64,000 nt of DNA from Gymnopilus junonius (lineage: Eukaryota; Basidiomycota; Agaricomycetes; Agaricales; Galerinaceae). The position numbers and the translations under genes were made by a program. Below are positions 36,091 to 48,054 of the stretch, piece by piece. The notes under the pieces are model-generated. The model made no database searches, was not told the DNA's origin, and was given only the letters and a program-made list of their open reading frames with translations. Position 1 is the first letter of the stretch. Every line of letters begins with the position of its first letter. The stretch covers positions 248,001 through 312,000 of the forward strand of contig JADNYJ010000013.1 in the NCBI GenBank assembly GCA_015501075.1. Direction: 5' to 3'.

Positions 36091-38640
36091 GTAAAGGGAT
36101 GAATGGCATTGTTAGATGGGGGAAGAGATGCCAGTTGGGTGGCTTCACCCTTGGATTGATTGGCAAGGTCATGGCACAGGGTGTGGAATACCTGGTTCCA
36201 CTACAACTTGGCTATAATATTCTGAGCTTTAGCTTCCTTCCTTCCCTTGTTGTTTATTGTTCCAATTTTCTGCTCTTCAAAGTCATATATACCTACTTAC
36301 AATACCTTTGTCAAGTGTTCTCCATCCTGCTGTGTATTTTTTTATTCATAATTATACTCATCTTTTTATTACCCTTCTTTCCATTCAAATTTCCTTGTAA
36401 ATAATTTGTACATGACTCTATTCATTCTTTCTCACAGTACTACTTAGACATTATTGCAGGGTAATTATTCTTCTGGCTACCAATTGCTGGGTGAAAGATA
36501 TGGAAATTAACTGATTACTTTTACATCTTCATTGGTTGATCTCTCCTCTAATTGTTATAATGTGCAAGGATGATGTACAGGTTCCTGAGTCTCAAAACAT
36601 CATCTCTCCACCACCAATTCTAGGGGAAACACAATGACTCCCTTTTAATGAATAACATCCCTCATTGACCAACACCCCTCATCATGCCAACCAGCTCAGC
36701 TGCCAGCAGCACAAGATCCCCACCAAAACACAGCCATATGATATCAACTGCACATATCCAATACCAACCATCCATTAAGGAGGAGCAGAATGAAGACACT
36801 CCAAAAATGGTCGATGACCTTCCTAGCTCTCAGAAGGCCTCTGTTATGAGGTATCACCTGAGATGCTCAGCAGAAGGTATATGGAAGCCAGTCAGCTTCT
36901 CAAAAGTTGAAACAGAGGTTGAGGATGACCAATGGTTGAATACAAGGGCCAAGTGGAAGCACTACATAAGAATCAGAGATGGGGTTATTGTTAATGACAT
37001 GACCATAGCTCTCACAAAGCTTCGCAGCCCAGAGACCAGCATGACCACTGGCAGCAGCAGCAGCACCAGCCTCATTCATCATCTTTTCCTTCAGCTTGAT
37101 GAGTGCATGTGGGCAGTGTTGTGTCCAAATTGATGTAATTCATTATGTGGCATGAATGCCACATATTTTGTAGTTGTTTGGGTCATAGTGGGCATAAGGG
37201 TGAGGGGCATGGGAGGTCAAGAGGTGAGAAGCAGAATGGGAATGGGGAAGGCCAAGAGGGAAGGCCAGAGTGCAGAATGCAAGGTAGAGGGCATGTTGGG
37301 TAATGTTGAAGATGTTTGTGATGTTGATTGAGAAAGAGAGAACCTGTGATTGGGAGAAAGTGAGAGAGAGGAGGAAGACATTCTGCCTGGGCAAGGAACA
37401 GTGGTGTGACATTGTCCAGCAACCACAGAGCTACACAAGCCCTTATCATGACACATTTTTGACTCTTTTCTCCTTATTAAGCTGGATGGAGTGGCAATGT
37501 GAAGTCACACTGCAGCATAGGCAGGGTTAGGTGCATGTATGTATGTGGAAGGAAAGACAAGAGTGGACGAGTGGGGCATTCTCAGTGTGGGGGATGAAGT
37601 TAAGGAGAGGGGTAAGGAAGAGAACAAGTTGGCTTCTGTACCTGCCCCTCTAACTGGAGTTAGAACTGATAGGATGCATCACCTGCAGAAAACATGGCAG
37701 TGTGCAGTCTTCTGGGGTATGGATAGGGATAGCATGCTGTTTCTATATCCCTAGCCCTAACCCTGATGCATTCATTTGTCCATGCATTGGTACATCCTCC
37801 CAAACTGATGCATATCTCTTTCTTCTATGCAGGATCCTGACACAGGTATTGACATCAATGAGATTGAGGAATGTTTGAGGTAGGTGTGGACATGCTGCTA
37901 TGACCAAATGACCCCAAATGAAGACTTTGAGGGGGATGGGTGTCCTTCACTGAAGGAGTGGCCTGGCCAGAGGTATCAGTATTGTAAAATAAAAGTCACT
38001 TATCAAACTCAGCAAAGATGCACTGTAAATCAACTCCAGGGAGCCATCACCAAATTTTCATTCAAATGCAGAGTTGATGTAGCAACTATACTGACCTTGT
38101 TCTATATAGTCCACTGCATCTTCACAGACCTGGTTGTCCATTGCTATAAAGCTCCATAAGGGTGTGTGTTCACAGGACATTCTTGAGCAACTTGAGAATC
38201 CTTGAAGACAGTCTAGCTGAGCTAGATGAACCAAGCCATATCATGGTACAGCATAACACATGGCAGCTCAGTCCAGTGATGGATGTGAAGGAAAATAAGG
38301 AGTCAGGAAGGAAGAAAAGGCAAGGCATCACTGACTGGTCCACCACCCAATTTGCTGTCGAAATTCTCATGCATGCTCCTAAGCTGATTTTCCTTCAACT
38401 TCAAACTGTAAAAAAATTTGAGTCCACAATTTTATTTATTAAATGTCATGTTGTGGTACATATGTAGCTCACTTATATCCTGGCAATGCTCTACAAACTA
38501 TGATCAGGCCACATAATATCCATAGATTTGTTCTCATTATCCTCCAAGCCCCCATAGACAGCATCCCTAATTTGAGGGGAGTTATGCAAGATTGGGTAAA
38601 TATGACAAATAAAAAAAACAAGAGGCAGTTGACAGGACCA
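36091..38640. other. CpG-poor DNA without a recognised gene
   Basis: The longest candidate is a 149-codon ORF at 36684-37133 (plus strand) with an acidic/Ser-rich start and a WLNTRAKWKHYIRIRDG segment. I find no domain and no convincing splice partners. Low-complexity purine-rich sequence covers 37200-37400. This may be an old transposon remnant. Confidence 0.3.
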
Positions 38641-40745
38641 TGAGTTGAAAAATACATACCATTATTCTGTCCAATATATACAATCAATCTCTTTCCTTTA
38701 AGTGCCCAATTGATCTTTCTAGTTTTCAAATCAGCCAGTATTATCACATCCCATTTGGTCAGAACTTGTTTGGCATGCTCATGAAATAGATATTTCTTTT
38801 CCCTAGGTAAAATGTCTGCTCCCACATTACTAAGAGAAACCAGGGATAGATGCAGCCAAGTGACCTAGACAAAAGTTGATTGACCATTCACCAAATTAAA
38901 ACATATAGCTCACATATAAATTTGTGATCTGCCAACCTTGTTTGAGTTTCAAAGCTTCAATTTCCTTCAAGAGTCCATGCAGTTTAGAAGCAAAATAAAA
39001 CCCCAAAGACCTTTTCTTCTTTATCATCAGCTCTGAAAGTGCATGGTTCAGCCTGCTATGTAATGAGAAGAGGTTATATCTGAGGGTTGTATTTGCCTCT
39101 GATACCATATCTGCATGTTCTCCTCCATCATAATTGAAATTTACCTGAACATCCTGGGCATCCTGAGTATCTGGAATGACCAGACAGAAATATGCTTCTC
39201 TTGCCCTAGATACAACACTGCTCTTTTTCCTTTCAAGTTTATGTTCAACCACTGCTGGTCCTAGAAGTAAAATTATATCCCTCCTATGATTCTTCAAAAA
39301 CAACACAGTAACATCATGAGGTGCAAGATGGAATACCAAACCCCTTAATCAGGGTACAAGTAAATGTGGGGGCATATCCTGTGCCACATCTCCCAGATCA
39401 GATCACCCTGCAAGTAGTCATTTCAGGTCTTGATCCTGTGGAAGATCAGTGATAAGTTCTTCAAGATTTGGTGTAAGCTTAAGGAGTTTGGTAAGGTCAC
39501 CTCTGAGAAAGGAGAAAGTTCACAAGTGTAGTTTTCACAGAGAAACTTGTAACAATGAATGTTGCAAAACAGAGGGGAGGGATGAATTCCAATAATGGGC
39601 ACTGAACCTGGCCAGTTTAAAAACTTTGAGATTCAGGAAAAAGGGCACAGTGTGCAGCATTGTTGACATGTCAACCAAATTGGGACTGATGGAATCCATT
39701 CTCAAAGTGAGCAATCTTATGGCCTCCAGAGCCATGTTTTCCACCCCATGTTGACGACAAGAAAAGAACACATCACCATCAGTCATAATTTCAAGCTCCT
39801 CCAACTGGCTCCCCATTTCCAATACTTGAAACAATGTGGTATTTGTGGATGGCCTAAATGACTGAGAATACACCTCCCTATAAACACATATCTGCCTGAA
39901 TGGCAATACTGCATTGAATACTGAAGTGGGGTGCACAATGGATACTTCAGTCAAGAGCAGGGCCTGGCTGATGTCAATTGATGTGTGAGCTGACCCCACT
40001 GGTATTCTGATGTGAAGGCTGTGGAGCCTTTGAAAGGATCAGGGTCCAATATCACAGATAGCTTTCACAATGTGGGATCCACCATATATACTTAATGTCC
40101 CCCTCCTATGCTTGTGTTTGACCAAGAGAGTGAGTATGGGATAGTTCATCTGGGCATCATGACAGGAGGTTGCAGTTAGATAAATCCACAGGGTTGAGTC
40201 TCTGGATCTCTCTAGGAGCATCCCAATGAAAGAAAGGTATGAGGTTTGGTACTCTTTGTCAGAGTGTGCAAGAAGGACAATGTTACCAAGGATGGTCCAC
40301 ATCCTCAGTGTATGGATGACCAGGTTTTGCCACTTCTTGCATACCTGTGAAAGGCAGAACAATGGTATTGTATTCCATTTTAGAGGGCACAAGAGCTCGC
40401 ATTGTGAGAAATGGGACTGGCATCCAATGTCCAGCAGGCAGGCAACAAAGATTGAAGCCAGAATTTTGTTGGGCAGAATGCAGAAGAGTGACAAAGTGCA
40501 CTCACATTTAGTGATAAGCAATTCCGTGTCTGTCAGGTTACGCAGAGTTTGCAACCAGTTGGGATTGGATGACAAGCTTGATTCTTCCAGCTGCACCTGT
40601 AGTTGAGCTGCTTGTTCTCAGGCAACTAGCAGAATGTCTTTGATAGTCTTCCTCTCTTCATCTGATGGAGCAAGATTGGTGTCTAAAAGATGAGTTATGG
40701 ATGAGCTAAGGAAGTCTTCATTTTCATGGACACAGCTGAAGACAT
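38640..40745 (-). pseudogene. F-box/LRR pseudogene, paralogue of the 43.7-kb gene
   Basis: Read on the minus strand it is collinear with the intact gene at 43712-46061. Pieces include a HLLDTNLAPSDEERKTIKDIL start (HLLESNAAPTEDERAQIEDVL in the intact gene), an F-box-like region with LSQVCKKWQNLVIHTLRMWTI, SFQRLHSLHI, LTKLLKLTPNLEEL, KEIEALKLKQGW, and finally DVIILADLKTRKINWALKGK. In-frame stops, mostly TGA, interrupt it near 40615, 40041 and 39430-39415. F-box proteins normally recruit substrates to SCF ubiquitin ligases; this copy is dead unless rescued by recoding. It lies in the CpG-depleted block. Confidence 0.75.
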
Positions 40746-41949
40746 TGCTGAACTTGGAGACAAATCTTGAGTGGACGACTTATGGGGATACCATGAGACC
40801 TGCGTTTATGGTGCCCACTGGTAAGGGTGGATTTGAAACTGGTGACAAAGGTGAGAGTTGCTATCAAGGATGAAAGTTTCTGATCAAGGCAGTGTAAACA
40901 TCTGAAGACAGTCATGCTCATCAGTCAACTAGTCATGAATCACACAACTTGTATCTGAGTCCAGATGACGACTAGAAGACATTCTTAGAGATAAATATGG
41001 CATGTAATGGTAACTGGGAATTTCGTCGCAAGTACAGGTGCCAAGTATAGATGCCGAAGAGGCAGAGGAGTCATATCAAAATGGGCTGAAATTAGATGAA
41101 GCCACACACAGTGAGCAGGTATTTTTAATTCCGATGGCATGTGTTGGAGTAGGCCATTCTGCATCGGATCTGGGGAGCTGGTGCTCAGAGACACATCGAG
41201 CAGGCAGTGCGGATAGTGTCACACACAGTGGCAAGAGGCAAGCTTGGAATTGATATTCAGAGTGCAGGACACACTGGCATGCAGAACATGCACAGCCACT
41301 GATGGGAATGTATCTAATCTAATCGACTATGCGCCAGATGGGGGCCACTGCCATAGCATATAACACTTATCACCATCACCACCACCGGGGTGGGGGTTTT
41401 CTTGTTTTACTACAGAGATGTATTATTCAATTTGTTTTTCATACCACCGTAATATTTCTTTCCTTAAAGAAGACCATTTTTAATTTCAATTCCTGTGGAA
41501 AACTTCTTGTCTTTGATAGCTCCACTGTCAATCAACCATTGATGCATATGTCCATTCAAACGGCAGTCTATTTTGCATACTGATGATCTTCTGGGCTACA
41601 TACATTACGTTCACATCTCTAGACCAATTGGTCTACACTTACATTTGTCATTCTTTTTCTATACTTGAGCTTTTTGTACTTACAAACACCGCTCAAGAAT
41701 CTCCAGGTTTGAGGTGAAAGAAAGGCATTACTTTCGAGACTTATCTCCAGGTTCAGAATCTCAAATAGCACAGTATTAATGATTGAATATTTGACATCTC
41801 ATTTTCTATGCTGCAGAGATATACCTTGGCAGTGAGTTATTCAGATTTTAGTTAGATGGCATTTAGTCTAGAGCAGTGCAGTACTAAGCAAGGTGAGAAT
41901 ATAAATATCACCTCAATTTTGTTTCCACTCCTCGCTAAGTAACCATTCA
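40746..41949. other. Intergenic, composition returns to normal
   Basis: CpG frequency recovers from about 41000. The short ORFs (for example 71 codons at 41038) lack support. At 41899-41907 TATAAATAT forms a TATA-like box about 43 bp before the small secreted protein gene. Confidence 0.35.
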
Positions 41950-42276
41950 ATGACAATGAAGCTCTATGTCATACACATTCTCTTCCTCTTGCTGACTTCG
42001 TTGTCATCCACCATTGCTGGATCCATACATGACACTGCATATGAACGCCATGAGAGCGACAAGCAGGTCAATGGTCTCTCAGATGAACATGTGGAACTCA
42101 AAGCTCGCTCAACCCAAATTGTTGTGCCATTGGTCATTGCTGGTCTGGCAATCAGTACTGCTGTGGTCAGACAGATTCTCCATACAATCAAGACCAAACC
42201 ACAAGCGACCATCGAACCACCCTCCAATGACAAAGAGGTGCATGGTCATTTCTCCTATAACATCATTCAAATTTGA
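41950..42276 (+). CDS. Small secreted protein, possibly truncated by a MITE
   Basis: The 108-residue ORF begins with a typical signal peptide (basic MTMK, a hydrophobic core YVIHILFLLLTSLSSTIAG, cleavage probably after AG). It continues with a charged segment and a hydrophobic stretch IVVPLVIAGLAISTAVV. A TATA-like box precedes it. Downstream, 42385-42510 contains a further open stretch (FNGEVRKDWGSSALTIDT) in another phase that could be a second exon; that stretch runs into the MITE at 42515. Export to the surface or medium is an inference, and the function is unknown. Confidence 0.45.
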   Translation: MTMKLYVIHILFLLLTSLSSTIAGSIHDTAYERHESDKQVNGLSDEHVELKARSTQIVVPLVIAGLAISTAVVRQILHTIKTKPQATIEPPSNDKEVHGHFSYNIIQI

Positions 42277-42514
42277 TGCTAAAATTTCCTCGAATAAAAT
42301 ACTTAGCCTGCAACCCAACTTTTGCAAGAGGCTGTAAACTGGCTCACAGTGAATTCTGATTTTAGTGCCATTGCAGTATGATCTACTGCGCCTCAATCTC
42401 TTGGATTTAATGGAGAGGTCAGAAAAGACTGGGGATCTTCTGCCCTGACCATCGACACTGCTGAAGGACAAAGCAAGTGGGTTACATTTCTGAATCTTTC
42501 AATTGAATACCTTA

Positions 42515-43186
42515 CACTGCTGGCAGGGGACTTTTTTAGCTACAGTAAAATATTAGTAAAATAATAGCTTGCTTGTTTTAGTTTTAGACGAATTTACTTG
42601 CCAAGTAAAAGAAAAATATGACCCATGGTGAAAGATTCACTACGTTTTACCTGTTACAAAAATTTTACAGTAAGTTAATTGTTTTGTTTCTATGGTATTT
42701 CAGCTTGAATACAATTACACCTAAAGATAACAATTATCAGAAATCTAAACGTCGAGAAAATACTCCGAAAACAATAAGTTTTCCCTATTGGGAAATACAT
42801 TGTACAGATATAAGTTTTTTTGTTGGTAAAATAATTCAATTCGCACTAATTAATTAATTTTACCGTCAAAAAAACTTATATCTGTACAATTTGTATTACA
42901 ATGCATTTCCCAATAGAGAAAACTTATTGTTTTCGGAGTATTTTCTCGACGTTTAGATTTCTGATAATTGTTATCTTTAGGTGTAATTGTATTCAAGCTG
43001 AAATACCATAGAAACAAAACAATTAACTTACTGTAAAATTTTTGTAACAGGTAAAACGTAGTGAATCTTTCACCATGGGTCATATTTTTCTTTTACTTGG
43101 CAAGTAAATTCGTCTAAAACTAAAACAAGCAAGCTATTATTTTACTAATATTTTACCGTAGCTAAAAAAGTCCTCTGCCAGCAGTG
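42515..43186. mobile_element. Fold-back MITE, 672 bp, TTA target duplication
   Basis: Almost the whole element is an inverted repeat: the left arm 42515 to about 42832 matches the right arm about 42862-43186. Termini are CACTGCTGGCAG and CTGCCAGCAGTG, flanked by TTA on both sides (42512-42514, 43187-43189). The right arm has a 12-bp insertion near 42888-42899 relative to the left. Each arm carries the same 77-79 codon ORF reading inward, which is only a by-product of the palindrome. A 3-bp target site with CACTG ends would fit a CACTA-like or PIF/Harbinger-like origin; the superfamily is uncertain. Confidence 0.85.
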
Positions 43187-43711
43187 TTACTGAAAAGGAT
43201 GCGACTACAGGTGGAATTTCTACTGGGCGAGAAGCGGATCTATCACGGTGGATACTCCGAGTCTGACAAATGATGTAAGTAGCCAGGTACCTCAAGTTAA
43301 TAAGATTACTTATTCATTTCCACGTAGGTTGTACTCGGAGGTTCATCTTCGGCTAGTCGCAATCCAAACGTGCCAAACGAGTGGACTTTCACCCTTGGGA
43401 TTCATTAGCAAGCGCAGGTCGAAGAGCCTTGAAATGAAAGAGCCATAGCGGGGTGTTGATTTTGCACTGGAAAGATAGTAGACAACGCGATGTTAACTCA
43501 GAAAATTAAATTGAATTCGCCTACAAACCTTGGTCGTTTGTTCAAATCTCGTCTTTAGAATAAGCCAGATGGTGTGGAACAAAGGTTGCAGAAGACTATG
43601 CCGAGTCATGACCGTTGGGCGAATTCAAAGCCCGACTTCACTTCTGCTTCCTGATCTCAGGCCGTACAGCCTCGTCCTAGTAAGCTGACTAGAGTATATT
43701 CGGGACTCGGA
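43187..43711. other. Intergenic between MITE and F-box gene
   Basis: No supported gene. 43190-43450 has short open stretches with a GTAGGT-like site but nothing recognisable. Confidence 0.3.
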
Positions 43712-46061
43712 ATGATTACGCCGACCATTCTTACCTACTTTCCTATGCTACTATCTCTGCAGCATTATCTCCATAATCTTTCTAGTCCATTCAGGCTGCA
43801 ACATACTGAAGATTTTACTGTCCTCAAATCTCCGGTGCGGCACCTCTTGGAATCTAATGCGGCTCCAACGGAAGATGAGAGGGCTCAGATTGAAGACGTA
43901 CTCTCTTTGGCCCGACATCAAGCGGCGAGTATTCAACACCTTCTTGGAAGTGACCTATTAGAAGAGGGCCCATTGCGAAGGCGAAATGTCCATATCCTGA
44001 GGAAAACACAGACCTTTGTCCATGATCACCAATCCCTCCTAGAACTCTCTTACATCCGAGACCTACCCGACGAAATCTTAACTCTTATCTTCCTCGCATG
44101 CCTTCCTGACGTGGAATCTAAAAAATGGAAACAGACGCCATGGACTATTATCGGCTCTTTCCGTCTTTCTCAGGTCTGTAGGAGGTGGCGAATTATTGCG
44201 ATTAGTACGCCCGATCTATGGACTATTCTAGGTGACGTTCAACTCGATTCGAAGGTCATAATGGCTCGCCAGAAATCTTACCTCAAGTTTATCAATGAAG
44301 TGTTGCGTAGGTCCCGCGAAAGGGACCTCTGGCTGCATTTATCCGCTCCTTTGATAGACTACACAGTGCCGAAACTTCCTATCCTCAGAGCACTGCTACA
44401 GCACGAGCATCGATGGGCTGTACTTGGGATCAATGGCGGAGTATCTACGATTAAGGCAGTCTGCGAGCCCTGGAATGGTGCCATTATATCCGATGAGCCT
44501 TATTCCTTTCGAAGACTTAGGAAGCTTTATGTGAACAGTCCTCCACCGGAGTCAGGTTGGTTTGTCCAGGGCTTCTGCAAAGCACCTGCTTTGACGGAAG
44601 TAACAATTTCTGGTTCACTTCAGCGGGGATTGTTACTTCCTTTGCAACAGTTACGGTGCTATCAGGAAGATCTCGCAGCTGGCTGTGTAAGTTCTACCTG
44701 TACGCTAGCTAACGTTTTGAACTATGCAAAGACCTTGGAAAAGTTGGAAATATTTACACTGGGACAGCCAGATTTTTTGAATAATAACGGAATACCAACT
44801 GGGATATTGACAGAAAATGTGGTCCTAGAGAAATTAAAATATTTGGCCCTGAGGTTGGCTTACTTCAAAGTGTCGCCTAGTTTCCTGTCAAAAAATGTCC
44901 TCGAAAATCTTGTTCTCCCTTCGCTGGAAGAGCTCAGGATAGGTGGATACACGCGCGAGGCTGCTGCGCTTGTCACTTCCCTCATCCAAAGGTCTACCCT
45001 CCCAGGTGGCGAAATCCCATTGCGCAAATTATATCTGCGGCATATCTTCTTCCGGCTTGATGAACTTCGGGAGCTTCTGAAGGCTACCCCTCGGCTCGAG
45101 GAACTCAACGTAAATTTACCTCCTCGGGTGACCGTGGACAATTTGGTCAAGCTTTCTCTTCGAGGAACGACGTCCAACACAATATCGGGCAGGCCCGAGC
45201 CAAAATTGAAGAGTCTTGTGTTACATGTGTCAAAGGAGGACATGGAGGCACAGCTCGATTTATTTGTATCCCTTCCACACATAATCGCTGAGAGCGTCCA
45301 GATGATAGCCAGGACAAGGCAAAAATATAGCCTCATGGTGTACCCTGACAGCCCAGATATCAGCCCTCATTTCAGACTTGTCCTACCAACTATGTCCTCG
45401 ACGCTGTACGCTCAAAAAGTCCTGAATGCGTGGTCAGACGAGATAAATCGGACGGATATTCTCTCACCTGCAGAAGTAGTTGAGATAGGAGGAGTATTTG
45501 GGAATTTGCACAGGAAACTTCAAGTGATATTTCCACTTGACGAAGATCGTCTGCTGAAATGTGAAGAAGCATTTGACGCCTCAATATTGAGTGGAATCTT
45601 CGAAGAGATCGAAGCGCAGGAGCTGGAATGTGGTTGGAAGGCTACTTGTCTATATGTGCGTGCTGATATTTTTTCCGTACCGACTTCTTCATGGAATACA
45701 AATAGATTTCTCAACTGCACATATGGCTTTTCCACCTGAGTCGATTACCCGAAGATCAGATCCCAGAAGATGCGCAATACAATTTTCGTAATCGGGCAAG
45801 GCAGATCATGAGCGGCTGGGAGCCAATAATCCTCTCCGACTTGAAGAGAAGGAAGATGAAATGGGCACTCAAGGGAAGAAGGTCATTGACTTATTTCGCT
45901 GGAGATGATGGTAAGTCGCTCTTTTAGCAGCTGAAATATATACTGAAGGCCTCTTACAATTCTTTTTTAAAGAATTTCACGATTCTCCTTCAATCGATTC
46001 AGTTTATTGTGGCTTGTACGATCCATCTTTTGAAGATATCGTGTGGTCAGAGGCCTTTTAG
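43712..46061 (+). CDS. F-box protein with LRR-like C-terminal region, 745 residues
   Basis: The exons are 43712-45655, 45706-45910 and 45973-46061 (2238 nt), with GT-AG introns of 50 and 62 nt. Residues about 45-70 form a HLLESNAAPTEDERAQIEDVL helix typical of agaric F-box-like proteins. The F-box follows at about 115-175 (YIRDLPDEILTLIFLACLPD ... LSQVCRRWRIIAISTPDLWTIL). The rest has leucine-rich segments (LEKLEIF, LRELLKATPRLEELNV) and ends with DLKRRKMKWALKGR. It is the expected substrate-recognition subunit of an SCF ubiquitin ligase (family knowledge). Such genes are numerous and fast-evolving in agarics. Two broken paralogues occur in this window at 38640-40745 and 57200-58170. Confidence 0.85.
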
Positions 46062-46499
46062 AAACGGACTTTCCCTCCTTTCTTTGTTTCATTTTTCCTT
46101 TATTGCCGTAGTCCGTAGTTTTCATGGCTAATTTTAATTATCCAGTATATCGAGATAGAGATAGAGATATCCGTTTTGAACGGTTTCTGGGGGAAACGAC
46201 GTGGCTTCGTGAAATCTGAAATGAGCATGGAGAGAATGAAAGAACATACAAAGAACGTCGCCCGGCTGTGCGCTGCGAATGTTTCCATCAGAAGATATTC
46301 TTTGTGGACAAAATCCGCTTGGGCACTGGGAGGCCATCATTCAGAGCGAGTTCATGGTCAGAGGTTATTGTGGTCGAAGTGGAGGACGTCTCAAATTTCC
46401 GATGGTGCATACGCGGTCACGTGTTGAGTCGCGGTGGTTGAATCAGAATTGGCATCAAATTTAAAAACCGCTTGCCTCTTGTTCCTGACGACGACAATC
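46062..46499. other. Intergenic between F-box gene and securin-like gene
   Basis: 3' UTR-like T-rich DNA to about 46110, then the promoter of the next gene. A short GATAGAGATAGAGATA repeat sits at 46150-46170. No gene is supported. Confidence 0.3.
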
Positions 46500-48054
46500 A
46501 TGCTCAGTTCACGTCCATTACAGCTCACCACAGATGCTCCTTACTTTTCTACGAAAACGCCCGGAAGAGGGCTTAAGAACCGTGCAGAAAATGCCTATCC
46601 AGGGATGGGAATGCCGATGACAGTGAACGGGAAGGGAAAGAACGCGAACAAGGCACCTCGGACACCATTTCAACCTGCGTCAGCTCGTAAGCTAAGCTAT
46701 TCATTTTCGTGAAACGATGCACTGAAACCATCAAACAGAGCCTCATCGACCTTTTAAAGACCAGAAAATAGTACTCAAATCAACAGGCCGACCGTTGTCT
46801 GACAGAACTCCTCTTCCAAACCGTGTTGGGACCACATTGTTCAAGACGCCTCTCCCGGGAAATAGCAAGCTATCTAAACTGAGATGCGATGGCGACCAAA
46901 TCGAGGAAGACAGTGGCACTACTCCGGACTCTGCTCAGCGCCCCAGTTCCCTGAGAAAGCACATCAAGCATCCTCGAATTTCAGGCAGGTCGGCCCTCGA
47001 AACCCCGATGAATAATGGTAATCATTGGGACGTGAGCGATGGTGACATTGTCCTCCCTGACGCACAACCCGTGTTAGAGGAAACTATCGCTGAGGCTGGC
47101 GATGATCTGGATGAGCTTGAGTACGGGCCACCCAACACTCTAGGTATGTCTCAATTCGATCATGTCTACTATGTCTCTCAAGCGTACGCTAGATATTGCA
47201 TACGAGCCTCCCTTCGATTTTGTGCTGCCTAATTATAAAGAAGTGGGCAAAACGCTCTTTGACCTAGCTCATTCAACTCCGTACGACGACGTCGCTCCCG
47301 TTGAGATAGAAATATCTCCCTGTCAAATTGGAGAATCGAAATGGGATTTTATATCGCTTCCTGAGCTTGGTGGGTTTCATTGTATACGTTCCGGAGGTCG
47401 ATTCATTAACTGGACCATCTAGCATCCGATGATCCTTTCCACGTAGCTCGCGCCCAAATGGTATCCGAAAACGTCAAGAACGCCCCTCCGGTTCTTCCTT
47501 CCCGTCGCGGTGGCATTTCATCATCCAACACGATAACTGGCGTGACGCGTCCACAGTCTTCCAAGACAAGGGTAGGAGTTGCCCCGACTGCCCGCCGCCC
47601 TGCTGGCCACGCTCTGCCCGCAACAGCCGTTGTTAACACGAAGAGGACAGTGTTCCCCACTGTCGCCAAGTCGACTTCAGCTTCTTCAATCCGCAAGGCC
47701 ACCGAGGCAAAGGAATTAGCGTCGTTAAGGACGTTGCCTTCATCAACTGGGTCATCAATGAAGGATCTGCCACTGTCAAAGTTGAGGCCTTCCGCATTAC
47801 AAAGTACGCCTGCTGCTGGCCGCGCTCCTATTCCTAGGCCAACCTCTAGAATGACGAACCCTTCTGTCTTGGCTGGTCGAACTCCGGCACCACCACGACG
47901 ACCTCACACATCCTTAGCTACCAATGTCAACTCTCACACAGCTTCCAGCACAAAGAAGGTGCCTCAGCCTACCTCAAAAGAAGACGACGTCGTTATCATC
48001 AAAGACAATGACGCAGATATAGATATGGATCTGGACTTCAAATTCGACGTATGA
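46500..48054 (+). CDS. Basic Ser/Thr/Pro-rich protein, securin-like candidate, 466 residues
   Basis: The exons are 46500-46686, 46739-47143, 47193-47369 and 47423-48054, all in phase (1401 nt). The N-terminus is basic and disordered (TPGRGLKNRAENAY), then STGRPLSDRTPLPNR, which resembles the destruction-box neighbourhood of fungal securins. An acidic segment and a folded-looking core follow (YEPPFDFVLPNYKEVGKTLFDLAH, given here in part: YEPPFDFVLPNYKEVGK). The C-terminal 200 residues are Ser/Pro/Ala-rich and end acidic. Securin inhibits separase and is degraded at anaphase; assignment here rests on motif impression only. The alternative is an unrelated conserved nuclear protein. The start at 46500 follows an in-frame upstream ATG at 46434 that lacks conserved features. 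Confidence 0.6.

Larger units (their letters stand above)
33300..41000. other. CpG-depleted block
   Basis: CG dinucleotides are very rare here while TG and CA are abundant. For example, 37141-37620 contains a single CG by eye, whereas the cyclase gene has several per line. The block covers copy G, a MITE and an F-box pseudogene whose stops include TGA where CGA would be a one-step ancestor. This is the footprint expected of long-term CpG methylation and deamination, or of RIP-like mutation (inference). The edges are approximate. Confidence 0.65.

Noticed and set aside
36684..37133. 149-codon ORF in the CpG-poor block as a gene
   Set aside because: No domain, no splice partners, and lack of stops could follow from base composition; kept only as a remark.
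37745..37770. CCCTAACCCT word as telomeric repeat
   Set aside because: A single short occurrence without an array.
42618..43083. Two mirror ORFs of 77-79 codons with nearly the same protein on opposite strands
   Set aside because: They are the two arms of the fold-back MITE read inward; no independent sign of coding.
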